A stretch of DNA of 55,595 nucleotides from UBA7185 sp964606855. GTDB taxonomy: Bacteria; Bacillota; Peptococcia; Peptococcales; Peptococcaceae. Below are positions 33,005-41,515 of the stretch, piece after piece. The notes under the pieces are model-generated. The model saw only the letters and a list, made by a program, of their open reading frames with translations, was not told the DNA's origin and did not search any database. Each line of letters starts with the position of its first letter. Position 1 is the first letter of the stretch. The position numbers and the translations under genes are program-made. The stretch is from NCBI GenBank assembly GCA_964606855.1, contig CAZSHM010000007.1, positions 1 through 55,595 on the forward strand, in the 5' to 3' direction.

Positions 33005-35929
33005 ATGAGCGACGGTAAGAAGCAAGGCGCCTACGAAGGCCGGCACGCTGCTCCATCCAACAAGAAAAAGAAAAAGTATAAAATCCATTGGCTCCGCATC
33101 TTCCTGGCGGTGATACTCGTCTGCGTTATCGTGGGCTGCGGCATGGTTGCAGGCGTTTTTTTCAGTGTATCCAGGGAACTGCCCGATCTCGACAGCGCCG
33201 ATCTGGACACCTATGCCGTCACCACCGTCATCCTCGACAAGGACGGCGTGCAGGTGGGTGATCTCCACACGGACGAAAACCGTGTGCCTGTGGAGTATGA
33301 TGAGATCTCGCCCAATGCGGTGAACGCATTGATCGCGATCGAGGATCAGCGGTTCCGCAGCCACAACGGTGTCGATCCGATCCGCATCGCCGGGGCCTTC
33401 GTGGCCAACCTGCGCGCCGGCACCATCGTGCAGGGCGGCAGCACGATCACCCAGCAGCTGGTGCGGCTGACCTTCCTCGGCCCGGATGACAAGGGTTACG
33501 AGCGCAAGATCAAGGAGGCGATTCTGGCTGTCAAGCTGGAGAAACAGTGCAGCAAGGACGAGATCCTCACGCATTATCTGAACCGCGCCTACTTTGGCGG
33601 CGGTGCCTACGGCATCGAAGCCGCGGCGGAGTATTTCTTCGCCAAGCACGCCAACGAGCTTTCCGTTCCGGAGGCGGCCATGCTCGCCGGCTGCATCCAG
33701 AATCCGTCCCGCTGGTCCCCCATCCAGTTCCCGGACAACGCTCTCACGCGGCGCAATCTGGTGCTGGATCAGATGGCGGACTGCGATTTTATCACAGAGG
33801 AGGAGGCGGAGCAGTACAAGGCGATGCCGATTGAGCTCTCCGAGGTGCGGGTCACCGCCAAGGAGAGTGAGGGCACGCTGCTCTATCAGTCCTTTATCGA
33901 CCATGTCATCGAGGAAGCGCTGGAAGTGCTGGATCTGAGCGAGGAGGATGCCAAGCAGCTCTACACCGGCGGGTACACCATCTATTCGACCATGGATCAG
34001 ACTGTGCAGAAGCAGATCGAGGACGTTTACAGCAACGACGGCAACTTCCCCAACGCGAATGTGCAGTCCGCGATGATCGTCACGGATCCTGAGACAGGCG
34101 CTATCCGCGGCGTCGTGGGCGGGCGCCATCAGAAGAACGCCCGCGAGCTGAACCGGGCCACCCAGGCGTTCCGGCAGCCAGGCTCCTCCTTCAAGCCGAT
34201 CGCGGTCTACGCGCCCGCGTTTGAGGCGGGTTACGGGCCGGGCACCGTGGTGGACGACTATCCCAAGGACTACAACGGGCATGTCTTTAAGAACAGCAAC
34301 CGCACCTACAGCGGTCTGACCACCATCCGCAAGGGCATTGTCTCCTCGCTGAACGTGGTCGCGGTCAAGACCATGGATATGACCGGGATCGACAAGTGCT
34401 ACAACTTCATCAAACAGATGGATTTCTCCAAGCTGACCGATTCGGACCGCAACCTGTCCACGGCGCTGGGCGGTGTCACCGTCGGCGTCTCCCCGCTGGA
34501 GATGGCGGGCGCCTACGGCGCGTTTGCCAACGGCGGGGTCTACATCAAGCCCTACGCGATCACCAAGATCACGGATCAGAAAGGGAAGACAGTCTGGGAG
34601 CTGGATGTGGAGAAGAAAGTCATCATGAGTGAGCAGAGCGCCTACCTGCTGACCAGCTGCCTCCGGGATGCCGCCAGCAGCGGCACAGGCTCCGCCGCCA
34701 ACATCCGGGGGCACCAGACCGCCGGCAAGACCGGCACCACGTCCGACAACAAGGACGCCTGGTTCGCGGGATACACACGGCAATATGTGGGCGTCGTCTG
34801 GGTGGGCTACGACACGCCCAAGAAGCTGGGTTCCAACGCCTTCGGCGGCACCGTCTGCGCCCCGATCTTCAACAAGGTTCTGACGCCGCTGCATCAGAAC
34901 CTGCCGGCAGAGAACTTTGTACAGCCGTCCGGCATCGTCAGTGTTTCCATCGACACCAAGTCGGGGCTGCGGCCCAGCGCGCTGACGCCGTCGCAGTATA
35001 TCTCCTCGGAGCTGTTCAACAGCAAGAATGTGCCGCGCGGAACCTCCGATGTCTGGCAGGAAGTCGATGTCTGCCCGGTATCCGGGCAGCGGATGACGGC
35101 CAGCTGCCCGGGCCCCGCCCAAAAGAAGGTGGCGCTGGTGCGGAAGGAGGCCTGGGTGCCCATCGAGGGACTTGTCCCGGCGGATGCCAACCTAGAGATC
35201 CGCTCGGAGTGCACGGTGCACACGGGACAGCCTGCGGCCGGCGCGGTCAGCATGCATCTCTCGGGGCGCGGCGATTACAACAATGCGAACAATACGCTGC
35301 GCGCCGCGCAGCTGCAGTGGACGCCCGCGACGCGGACGCTGGAGGACGGCACCACCGCGCCGGCGGAGAACGTGCTCTACGTGATTCACCGCGCCACCTC
35401 GCTGGACTTCCGAGATGACGACACACTGGACGCCACCCAGTCCACCAGCTACACCGACAGCGCCCCGGTGAGCGGCGCGACGAATTACTACCGCATTGTG
35501 GCCACCGACGCGGGGACATCGGAGCAGCTGGGGGTTTCGGACGTCATGTCCTTCGCCTACCAGGTGACGCCGGAGCAGGCGCAAGGCAATCCGAGCGCGC
35601 CGCCGGCATCGGAGCAGCCGTCGGCGCCGTCCGAGCCGGCCAATTCCGAGTCGGCGCAACAGCCGCAGCAGGCGGGCAGTCTCACGCTGAGCGGCAGCAG
35701 TGACGGCAGCAGCGTTGTCCTGACCTGGAACGCGCCGGGCAGCGGCGACTACCAGTACTATGTGTTCCGCGACGGCGTGCAGATCGGCAAAGACACCGTC
35801 ATCACCGGCACCGGCTTTATCGACAGCTCCGCCGAGGCCGGTCAGTCCTACACCTACATGCTTATCTGCGCCGATCGCGGTTCCGGGCGGGAAGTTGCCC
35901 GTTCCGGCAGCGTCACGGTGCAGAACTGA
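33005..35929 (+). CDS. class A penicillin-binding protein (PBP1a-type) with C-terminal Fn3 domains
   Basis: A 974-residue bifunctional peptidoglycan synthase. A short Lys-rich cytoplasmic tail precedes one TM helix (about 31-55). The GT51 transglycosylase has catalytic Glu113 in 'IEDQRFRSHNG' and 'GGSTITQQLVR'. The transpeptidase has SxxK Ser394-Lys397 ('PGSSFKP'), SxN Ser448-Asn450 and Lys575-Thr-Gly. Beyond the enzyme, a fibronectin-III-like domain (about 750-860), a Pro/Ser/Gln linker and a second Fn3-like domain (about 895-974) probably bind wall or partner proteins. ATG 33005 follows AAGGAGG. The upstream frame is open for another 1.3 kb but is the antisense of the SLH/GH18 gene and is not coding. 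Confidence 0.95.
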   Translation: MSDGKKQGAYEGRHAAPSNKKKKKYKIHWLRIFLAVILVCVIVGCGMVAGVFFSVSRELPDLDSADLDTYAVTTVILDKDGVQVGDLHTDENRVPVEYDEISPNAVNALIAIEDQRFRSHNGVDPIRIAGAFVANLRAGTIVQGGSTITQQLVRLTFLGPDDKGYERKIKEAILAVKLEKQCSKDEILTHYLNRAYFGGGAYGIEAAAEYFFAKHANELSVPEAAMLAGCIQNPSRWSPIQFPDNALTRRNLVLDQMADCDFITEEEAEQYKAMPIELSEVRVTAKESEGTLLYQSFIDHVIEEALEVLDLSEEDAKQLYTGGYTIYSTMDQTVQKQIEDVYSNDGNFPNANVQSAMIVTDPETGAIRGVVGGRHQKNARELNRATQAFRQPGSSFKPIAVYAPAFEAGYGPGTVVDDYPKDYNGHVFKNSNRTYSGLTTIRKGIVSSLNVVAVKTMDMTGIDKCYNFIKQMDFSKLTDSDRNLSTALGGVTVGVSPLEMAGAYGAFANGGVYIKPYAITKITDQKGKTVWELDVEKKVIMSEQSAYLLTSCLRDAASSGTGSAANIRGHQTAGKTGTTSDNKDAWFAGYTRQYVGVVWVGYDTPKKLGSNAFGGTVCAPIFNKVLTPLHQNLPAENFVQPSGIVSVSIDTKSGLRPSALTPSQYISSELFNSKNVPRGTSDVWQEVDVCPVSGQRMTASCPGPAQKKVALVRKEAWVPIEGLVPADANLEIRSECTVHTGQPAAGAVSMHLSGRGDYNNANNTLRAAQLQWTPATRTLEDGTTAPAENVLYVIHRATSLDFRDDDTLDATQSTSYTDSAPVSGATNYYRIVATDAGTSEQLGVSDVMSFAYQVTPEQAQGNPSAPPASEQPSAPSEPANSESAQQPQQAGSLTLSGSSDGSSVVLTWNAPGSGDYQYYVFRDGVQIGKDTVITGTGFIDSSAEAGQSYTYMLICADRGSGREVARSGSVTVQN

Positions 35930-35983
35930 CGCACGGCGCGCCGCAAGGATCCGCGCGCACGGGGTGCGGATAAACTGGAGAGA

Positions 35984-36017
35984 GGGTCTGTCCGGGAAAC
36001 GGCAGACCTTCTTTTTG
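35984..36017 (+). terminator. terminator of the class A PBP
   Basis: GGTCTGTCC pairs imperfectly with GGCAGACC, followed by TTCTTTTTG. Confidence 0.75.
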
Positions 36018-36181
36018 TATGACGCAGGTTTGTAGAACTTTCCCGAAATCTGCGAAGAGAAATAAAGAAAATAGTAGCAATAAAGAAATTTTTATGCTAA
36101 AATAAAATGATAGGCGGCTGATAGGGTTTGTACAATGCAAATTTCCTTTGAGCAGAAAGTTCGTACAAGCGAGGGGATCCC
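36018..36181 (+). promoter_or_regulatory. AT-rich upstream region of the second LysR gene
   Basis: A very AT-rich stretch with TAAAAT-like -10 candidates near 36094-36104 and no good -35. The two matches to TTTGTA.AA/GTACAA around 36029 and 36129-36167 may be operator pieces, but no clean palindrome was found. Confidence 0.3.
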
Positions 36182-37273
36182 ATGCGTTTAGACCAACTGC
36201 AACTGATTTTAGATTTGGCGCAGACCCATTCTTTCAACCAGACGGCGGAACGCCATTATACCACGCAGCAGAGCGTATCCTACAGCATCAAACAGCTGGA
36301 GAAGGAGCTGAACACGAAGATTTTCTACCGCTCCAAGAACGGCGTCTCCTTCACACCGGAGGGGAAGTATGTGCTCCAATGCGCACAGCAGATGAACGAG
36401 GCTTACCAGCAGCTGCTGCAAAATTTGGGGAAGGAAGCCGAGAGCGGCGCGCCGCCGAAGAAAATCTCCGTGGTCACGTCCTCCGTCTTGGTCTCGGATA
36501 TCATGGCGCGCATCATCAACGCCTTCAACCAGGCATACTCGGGAACCAAGCTACGCATCCGCGAGATGCCCAACGAGGCGGTCGTCCCCGCGCTGCTCAG
36601 CGGGGCCTGCGATCTGGCCATCTGGTCCATCAACCTTCGCTATCTGGAAAAGAACTTCCCTCCGCAGGAGACGGAAAAGATTTCCTTCCGCCTGATTCTG
36701 GAGGATCGCTCCATCGCGGCCCTCTCTGCGGCATCCCCCCTGGCACGGCAGGCGACGCTGTCCTTCGAGGATATCAGCCATGCGCCGAAAAGCATTTTCG
36801 GCCTCCTACCGGTCGATTTTTTCGGCAAGAGCACGGACGCGTACATCTCTTATGCCAACAACAATCCGGATATCCACAAACAGCTGATGCTGGAGAACAA
36901 CACCATCTGTTTCACGTCGGAGCTTTTGTTCCGGCACTTCTTCGCGGGAGAGCAGTTTGTGGAGCGGCCGTTTGAATACCACACGTTTCCCAACTACCAT
37001 CTGATTTTGCGGCGCAAAGAGACGCAGCACACGATCTTTGACTCCGTGGAGGAGATCGTGATCCAGCAGTTCATGCGGATCAAGTCGAAGCCGAACGTGG
37101 AAGCAGAGCAGACCGCGGCGCAGTTTTCGCGGGCGGGGCAGGCGGCAGGTACGGATTTCCGGCAGGATGCGCCGGATTCGCAAGCCGGGCCGGCTGCGCG
37201 GGAGGTCCTTCGCCTGCCGGACGAGGAGATCGAGCAGGAGGGGGCGCAATTTTCGGGAGGCCTTCTTCCGTAG
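36182..37273 (+). CDS. LysR-family transcriptional regulator with extended C-terminal tail
   Basis: 363 residues, about 60 longer than usual. The HTH is at 1-60 ('MRLDQLQLILDLAQTHSFNQ', 'RHYTTQQSVSYSIKQLEKEL', 'FYRSKNGVSFTPEG') and the effector domain at about 90-300. The tail from about 305 on is Ala/Gln/Glu-rich ('EAEQTAAQFSRAGQAAG...') and looks disordered. The start follows GAGGGGATCCC. There is no divergent partner; the convergent neighbour is the cassette at 37424-39629. Target unknown. Confidence 0.82.
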   Translation: MRLDQLQLILDLAQTHSFNQTAERHYTTQQSVSYSIKQLEKELNTKIFYRSKNGVSFTPEGKYVLQCAQQMNEAYQQLLQNLGKEAESGAPPKKISVVTSSVLVSDIMARIINAFNQAYSGTKLRIREMPNEAVVPALLSGACDLAIWSINLRYLEKNFPPQETEKISFRLILEDRSIAALSAASPLARQATLSFEDISHAPKSIFGLLPVDFFGKSTDAYISYANNNPDIHKQLMLENNTICFTSELLFRHFFAGEQFVERPFEYHTFPNYHLILRRKETQHTIFDSVEEIVIQQFMRIKSKPNVEAEQTAAQFSRAGQAAGTDFRQDAPDSQAGPAAREVLRLPDEEIEQEGAQFSGGLLP

Positions 37274-37299
37274 AACCCGGCAGTGCCATGCACGAAACA

Positions 37300-37376
37300 G
37301 AAAAAAGAACCTTCCGGTACAGCGGAGCGCGCGGGCGCAGCGCCCGGCAAAGCCGTAGCGGAAGGTTCTTTTTTGT
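37300..37376. terminator. bidirectional terminator between LysR and the ABC cassette
   Basis: AAAAAAGAACCTTCCG and CGGAAGGTTCTTTTTT form a 16-bp outer stem, with an inner GCGCGGGCGC/GCGCCCG-rich hairpin. Confidence 0.85.
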
Positions 37377-37423
37377 GTCCCGAAGCGGCTGCGGAATCCG
37401 TTTCGGCGCGTGGCGGCTGTCTT

Positions 37424-38386
37424 TCAGGTCGCGGTGATGTTCCAGCGGCTCCCCCAGTAGCGGAGGCCGTCCAGGGCTTCCGCCGAGCAGCCCGCCTCCA
37501 CCTCGCGCAGGCACTGCCGCCACAGATCCCCGGGGATCGCGCTGGGCAGCTTCTGCAGGCGCATCACACGCGCCAGATAGGTTTCGTCCATGATCTCTTT
37601 CAGATCCGCCTCGAAGGTTTGGCGGACGCGGGGCAGATCGGTGCTCCGGGCGTACCAGTACGTCTTCTTGTAGACCGGTGTATGGGAGATGCCCTGCTGA
37701 TCCAGCTCCTTGACCTTGTTGTTCAGCGTTTTCTCATTGGCGTTGCAGAGAAGGCTGTACTGCGGCGCGGCGTCCCCGGAGGAGCCGGCGCTCCGCACGC
37801 AGACCACGCCGTAAAACGTGCGCTCGAACTGGTCGTGCACATACATCCGGCGGATCATCTGCTTTTTCGTCTGGCTGATCCACTTCTGCAGCTGCCGGTA
37901 GCGCCATTCCGGCAGGTGCTTCGTCACGTAGGCGTAGTCGACGGCGCCGGAGAAGAGGAGAATCTTATCCTCTTCAAAGTATCCGTCCAGCTCGGCCTGC
38001 CACGGCAGAAGGATCTCCTCCGCCTGCGCGTCGCCGGGCGTGCGCTGCAGCTCGGCCAGGCAGCGAAAGTAGACGTCGTTGAAGGCATCCCGCAGTTCTT
38101 TGGCCAGCTGCAGCTTGAGATAGAGGAAGAGATCCTCCTGCGTCTCCTCCTTGATGACCGCCCGGGTCTTGTACTGTCTGACCGGCGTCATGCAGCAGTG
38201 CTCCTTCAGGTGACGCTCGAAGGACTGCTGTATCAGCAGCTCGTCCTCGCTCAGACTGTACATGCGCTTGCCGTTCTCCCGCTGCCAGGCGTAGCCGTAG
38301 ATCACGCAATCCTGCTCGAAACAGTTCATCTCCGCCAGCGCGTGGACCATCTGCGCGCTGGTGACGTCGCGCAATGAGGTTGTCAT
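37424..38386 (-). CDS. uncharacterised 320-aa protein of the ABC cassette
   Basis: I do not recognise it. It is soluble and mostly helical, rich in Gln, Glu and Arg, with no signal peptide, membrane segment or obvious catalytic motif. Central segments include 'LLFSGAVDYAYVTKHLPEWR' and 'QLQKWISQTKKQMIRRMYV'. Its ATG overlaps the stop codon of the ABC ATPase gene (ATGA), so the two are translationally coupled. This suggests it works with the ATPase or is a downstream effector. Confidence 0.7.
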   Translation of the reverse strand: MTTSLRDVTSAQMVHALAEMNCFEQDCVIYGYAWQRENGKRMYSLSEDELLIQQSFERHLKEHCCMTPVRQYKTRAVIKEETQEDLFLYLKLQLAKELRDAFNDVYFRCLAELQRTPGDAQAEEILLPWQAELDGYFEEDKILLFSGAVDYAYVTKHLPEWRYRQLQKWISQTKKQMIRRMYVHDQFERTFYGVVCVRSAGSSGDAAPQYSLLCNANEKTLNNKVKELDQQGISHTPVYKKTYWYARSTDLPRVRQTFEADLKEIMDETYLARVMRLQKLPSAIPGDLWRQCLREVEAGCSAEALDGLRYWGSRWNITAT

Positions 38387-39195
38387 ACTGTCATCACCTG
38401 CTTTTCCTGTAAGAACCGCAGCCGGTAGTAGCCGTCACGGGAGCGGGAGAGCTCCACCGGGTGGCGCAAGAAACGGCTGATGACCTCCGAGGTCATCACA
38501 TCCTCCGTGGGCCCCTGCTGATATACCTGTCCGCGGCGCAGGAGCAGGCAGTAGTCGAACAGATCAGGCGAGATCTCCTCGAAATGGTGCGTCACATAGA
38601 GGATGGTGTGCAGCCGCTCCCGGGCCACGCCCTGCACGAAGCGCATCATCTTCTGCTTGCTGACCACGTCCAGCCCCGTCATCGGCTCATCCAGCACCAG
38701 TGTTTCCGGCTGGGTCAGGAGCGCGCGCAGGATCAGGATATTCTGCCGCTCTCCCTTGGAGAGCCAGTTGTAGGGGGCGTCCAGTTTGTCCTCCAGGCCC
38801 AGTGTGGTCAGGAGACGCTTCAGCTTGCGCACATGGCCGTCGCGGATCACGCCGTCCTCCGGGCCGAGGGTGCCGCTCAGGCCGGAGAGAACCAGATCCT
38901 CCACCGATTCGTTCTGGTAGATGCGGTCGAAGAAGGAGTTGCTGATCCAGCCCATCTTCTGCCGCAGCGTCAGGATATCCAGCGCGCGGTAGTCCGTGCC
39001 GCGATAGCGGAGCGTGCCGTGCGTGTAATCCTGGTATCCCGCCAGGATACTCAAGAGCGTCGTCTTGCCGCAGCCGTTCATGCCCAGCACGATCCAGCGG
39101 CTTTTCTCCGTGATATCCCAATCGATCCCCTTCAGCAGGAAACGGTTCCCGGATTGGCAGCCTAGTCCTCTTGTTGAGAGGATTGGTTCATCCAT
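38383..39195 (-). CDS. stand-alone ABC-type ATPase
   Basis: A 270-residue single nucleotide-binding domain. It has Walker A 'GMNGCGKTT' (Lys44), signature 'WLSKGERQNILI', Walker B 'LVLDEPMTGLD' and switch His in 'YVTHHFEEI'. It resembles ModF/molybdate-type or YlmA-like soluble ABC proteins. No permease is encoded nearby, so it may regulate or remodel a complex rather than transport. The start at 39193-39195 follows AAGGAGG and lies inside the end of the Zn-ribbon gene (34-bp overlap). Confidence 0.85.
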   Translation of the reverse strand: MDEPILSTRGLGCQSGNRFLLKGIDWDITEKSRWIVLGMNGCGKTTLLSILAGYQDYTHGTLRYRGTDYRALDILTLRQKMGWISNSFFDRIYQNESVEDLVLSGLSGTLGPEDGVIRDGHVRKLKRLLTTLGLEDKLDAPYNWLSKGERQNILILRALLTQPETLVLDEPMTGLDVVSKQKMMRFVQGVARERLHTILYVTHHFEEISPDLFDYCLLLRRGQVYQQGPTEDVMTSEVISRFLRHPVELSRSRDGYYRLRFLQEKQVMTV

Positions 39196-39629
39196 TGGTC
39201 TGCCTCCTTCAACAGTTGCTCCAGCCGGTCGTCCTCCACGATGGTGCACTGCTCCGTCCCCGACTCGCTGATGTGCACCGGAACTTTCAGTCCCGACTCA
39301 TCGGCGAGCCCCAGATAGCGCAGCTGCCAGCTTGTGATGCTGCACACCTTGGCCACGTTCATCTGCAGGCGCTGCTCGTTGTCCTCCAGGTCGGAGAAAA
39401 AGTTGAACTGCGTCGCCTCCACAAAGGCCCGCGCACTGGCGTAGGCCTCCTTTTCCACGCCGTACTCGATTTTCTGGCACTGGTCGCAGTATAGTTCGAT
39501 CCGCGCCGCCGCCTGAGAGTGGAAAACCAGCTGCCGCACGTGCAGTTCGCCGCCGCAGTAGCGGCAGCAGCAATACTTCGCCCGGCGCTTCAGCCGCTCA
39601 ACCCGCAGAGATTTTTCATTTGGCATCAT
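39162..39629 (-). CDS. small zinc-ribbon protein, first gene of the ABC cassette
   Basis: 155 residues with a basic N-terminus and a four-cysteine zinc ribbon ('CRYCGG', Cys22/25; 'YCDQC', Cys48/51). A helical acidic C-terminal half follows ('LEDNEQRLQMNVAKV', 'DRLEQLLKEADQWM'). There are two adjacent ATG codons; the upstream one (39629) is 8 bp after AAGGAG. It overlaps the ABC ATPase gene out of frame. Probably a nucleic-acid- or protein-binding adaptor; function unknown. Confidence 0.7.
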   Translation of the reverse strand: MMPNEKSLRVERLKRRAKYCCCRYCGGELHVRQLVFHSQAAARIELYCDQCQKIEYGVEKEAYASARAFVEATQFNFFSDLEDNEQRLQMNVAKVCSITSWQLRYLGLADESGLKVPVHISESGTEQCTIVEDDRLEQLLKEADQWMNQSSQQED

Positions 39630-39741
39630 GCGTCGCTCCTTTCTTGATTGTCCGTCTGCGCGACTCTTGTCCGATCGATTCTGTCCGGCTTTCTCACAGG
39701 GCCGTCCCCGCGGCGGGAGAGCGCAAACAGGGATACAAAAA

Positions 39742-39785
39742 CGGGAAGCACGATAATTATTTCTCAATAACGATCGCGCTTCCCT
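39742..39785 (-). terminator. terminator downstream of the permease gene
   Basis: On the minus strand, GGGAAGC.CG and CG.GCTTCCC enclose an AT-rich loop and are followed by GTTTTTG, about 90 bp after the permease stop. Confidence 0.75.
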
Positions 39786-39872
39786 TCCTTCTGCAGAACA
39801 ACGCTCATGCTTTTTACGCTTTACAGATCGCCGCGCACGCAGCATGTCCGCAGGTTGATTTGCCGTTTTGCC

Positions 39873-41282
39873 TTAGAAGATGAGCTGCGATACAGGCCAG
39901 CCGATCAGGATGCTGAACAGGAACAGCAGCGGAACCATCTTGACCGCGGCAACGGTCAGTTTTCTGGGATCGGCCATCTCCTGCGAATAGGCGACGGCCG
40001 TGACAGGCGATGCGGCAGGTGTCGCGATCGCGAACTGCGCGAGCAGGAACAGCAGCGCGACCATCGCGGTCGGCGCCATGCCGATCTGCATGCCGAAGTT
40101 CACCAGGAACGGCATGACCAGAACAACCACGATCATGTTGTTGGCGAAGTTCGTCAGGATCGCGGCGAAGGCCAGCGCCACAACGATGAAGACCAGCGGC
40201 GGCAGAGCCATGAACGGCTGCAGCAGTGCTGCCATCGCGGTGCTGATGCCGGTATCCGGCGTGTTCATGTAGGACGCCAGCACCATGATGAAGCCGACCA
40301 TGGTGATCTGACCCCAGTTGCACATATGGAACAGTTCTTCCAGATTTGCCAGCGGTGCGCCGTTCTCGCCCGGAATGAGCGCCGCGGCGCAGGCCAGGAC
40401 AATGCAGAAGCCGACCAGACCGAACTGGTTGAGGAAGGCCGTCACGACGCCGAGCGGCAGCGCGTTCAGGATGTTCAGAGCGATGAAGACCACGAAGAAG
40501 GCCAGAGCAATTTTCTGGTCTCTGCTGGCCTTCGGCACGCCGCCGCCAAGCTTAAAGTTCGCGACTGCGGAAGCATCCACGCGGAACACGAAGCGCATCA
40601 GCAGGGTGTAGATGGTGACCATGGTCACGCCCATGACAATCATGAAGATCAAGTACGAGATCATATCGATCGGGTTGTCCGGGAACATGGCGCCGTAGGA
40701 ATTGATCAGGACAAGGCCCGTGCTGAAGAAGGGGAACAGGATCTGGCCCATCATCAGGCAGTAGGCGAGGCCCAGATACGTGAAGATGACCAGCTTATCA
40801 TTCTTCTGCACGCCGATTTCTTTGAACATGCTGTTGACGAATGCACAGAAAATGACGCACATGATGATCGGGTTGTGCGCGCCCATGAACCAGGCGATCA
40901 GGAAGATCAGCCAGATGCAGAGCCAAGCCTTGCCGCGCATGAACTTGATGTTCAGCAGGAGCTGAACCAGCCAGTTGAAGGCGCCGGTCTTCATGGCGAT
41001 GCCGACGACGCCCATACAGAGGATCAAGCTGACGACGGTCAGGTTGCCGAAGCTCGCGGCCAGCATCTGATTCATGCCGATGCTGAGGCCGATGCCCAGG
41101 AGCGCCATCAGGCTGGGCCATAACATATCGATCATGATCCAGCCGTAGATCGCGCCGATAAAGGAGCCTAGGATGCCCATGCCCAGCGGGGTGATGCCCG
41201 CGACGCCCGGAATGAAGCGGAAGCAGAGGCAGAACAGGGCCACGATTATATAATGGATAATGGAAACTTTCTTCTTCTCCAT
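39873..41282 (-). CDS. DASS / ion-transporter-superfamily anion permease
   Basis: A 469-residue, roughly 12-TM protein. The two halves show the IT-superfamily pattern: 'IWLIFLIAWFMGAHNPIIMC' in the first half and 'AFAAILTNFANNMIVVVLVM' in the second, in place of the SNT motifs of SLC13 carriers. A 'GVAGITPLGMGILGSFIGAI' start and 'QFAIATPAASPVTAVAYS' near the end also fit. SLC13-like carriers move dicarboxylates, citrate or sulfate; specificity is not readable. The start at 41280-41282 follows AGGAG. It lies downstream of three hydrolase genes on the same strand, suggesting it imports their substrate or exports a product. Confidence 0.8.
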   Translation of the reverse strand: MEKKKVSIIHYIIVALFCLCFRFIPGVAGITPLGMGILGSFIGAIYGWIMIDMLWPSLMALLGIGLSIGMNQMLAASFGNLTVVSLILCMGVVGIAMKTGAFNWLVQLLLNIKFMRGKAWLCIWLIFLIAWFMGAHNPIIMCVIFCAFVNSMFKEIGVQKNDKLVIFTYLGLAYCLMMGQILFPFFSTGLVLINSYGAMFPDNPIDMISYLIFMIVMGVTMVTIYTLLMRFVFRVDASAVANFKLGGGVPKASRDQKIALAFFVVFIALNILNALPLGVVTAFLNQFGLVGFCIVLACAAALIPGENGAPLANLEELFHMCNWGQITMVGFIMVLASYMNTPDTGISTAMAALLQPFMALPPLVFIVVALAFAAILTNFANNMIVVVLVMPFLVNFGMQIGMAPTAMVALLFLLAQFAIATPAASPVTAVAYSQEMADPRKLTVAAVKMVPLLFLFSILIGWPVSQLIF

Positions 41283-41515
41283 AAAACAGACATCTCCTAT
41301 CTTAGATAGAGCGATATAGATACTGTGGTAGGATGGATGTTGCGCCGCCCCGCAGCGCAAATCTTGCGCTGCGGAACGGGTTCAAAGGATACTCTGATAC
41401 GATACATGTTCCAAAGCTTGCTGCGGCTGCGCAAGTTGCGGCGATCTGTTGAATCCAAAACCGGTTTCCCGGAAAAGCGTCTCTGTGGAACCATCGCCCC
41501 GAAGGCGCGGCGGGG
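41283..41515 (-). other. gap between hydrolase 1 and the permease gene
   Basis: No gene. It holds a perfect 11-bp hairpin CCGCAGCGCAA/TTGCGCTGCGG (41357-41381) without a T run, and a weak minus-strand promoter candidate (TTTGGA-18-TATCCT) near 41390-41420. The hairpin may cap the hydrolase message or protect a processed permease message. Confidence 0.4.

Noticed and set aside
39807..41123. 438-codon plus-strand frame opposite the permease
   Set aside because: Its extreme His/Asp/Gln/Glu content is the reverse complement of hydrophobic membrane codons.
41357..41381. Hairpin in the hydrolase 1-permease gap as a terminator or REP element
   Set aside because: There is no T run and I saw no further copies in the window, so neither call is supported beyond noting an inverted repeat.
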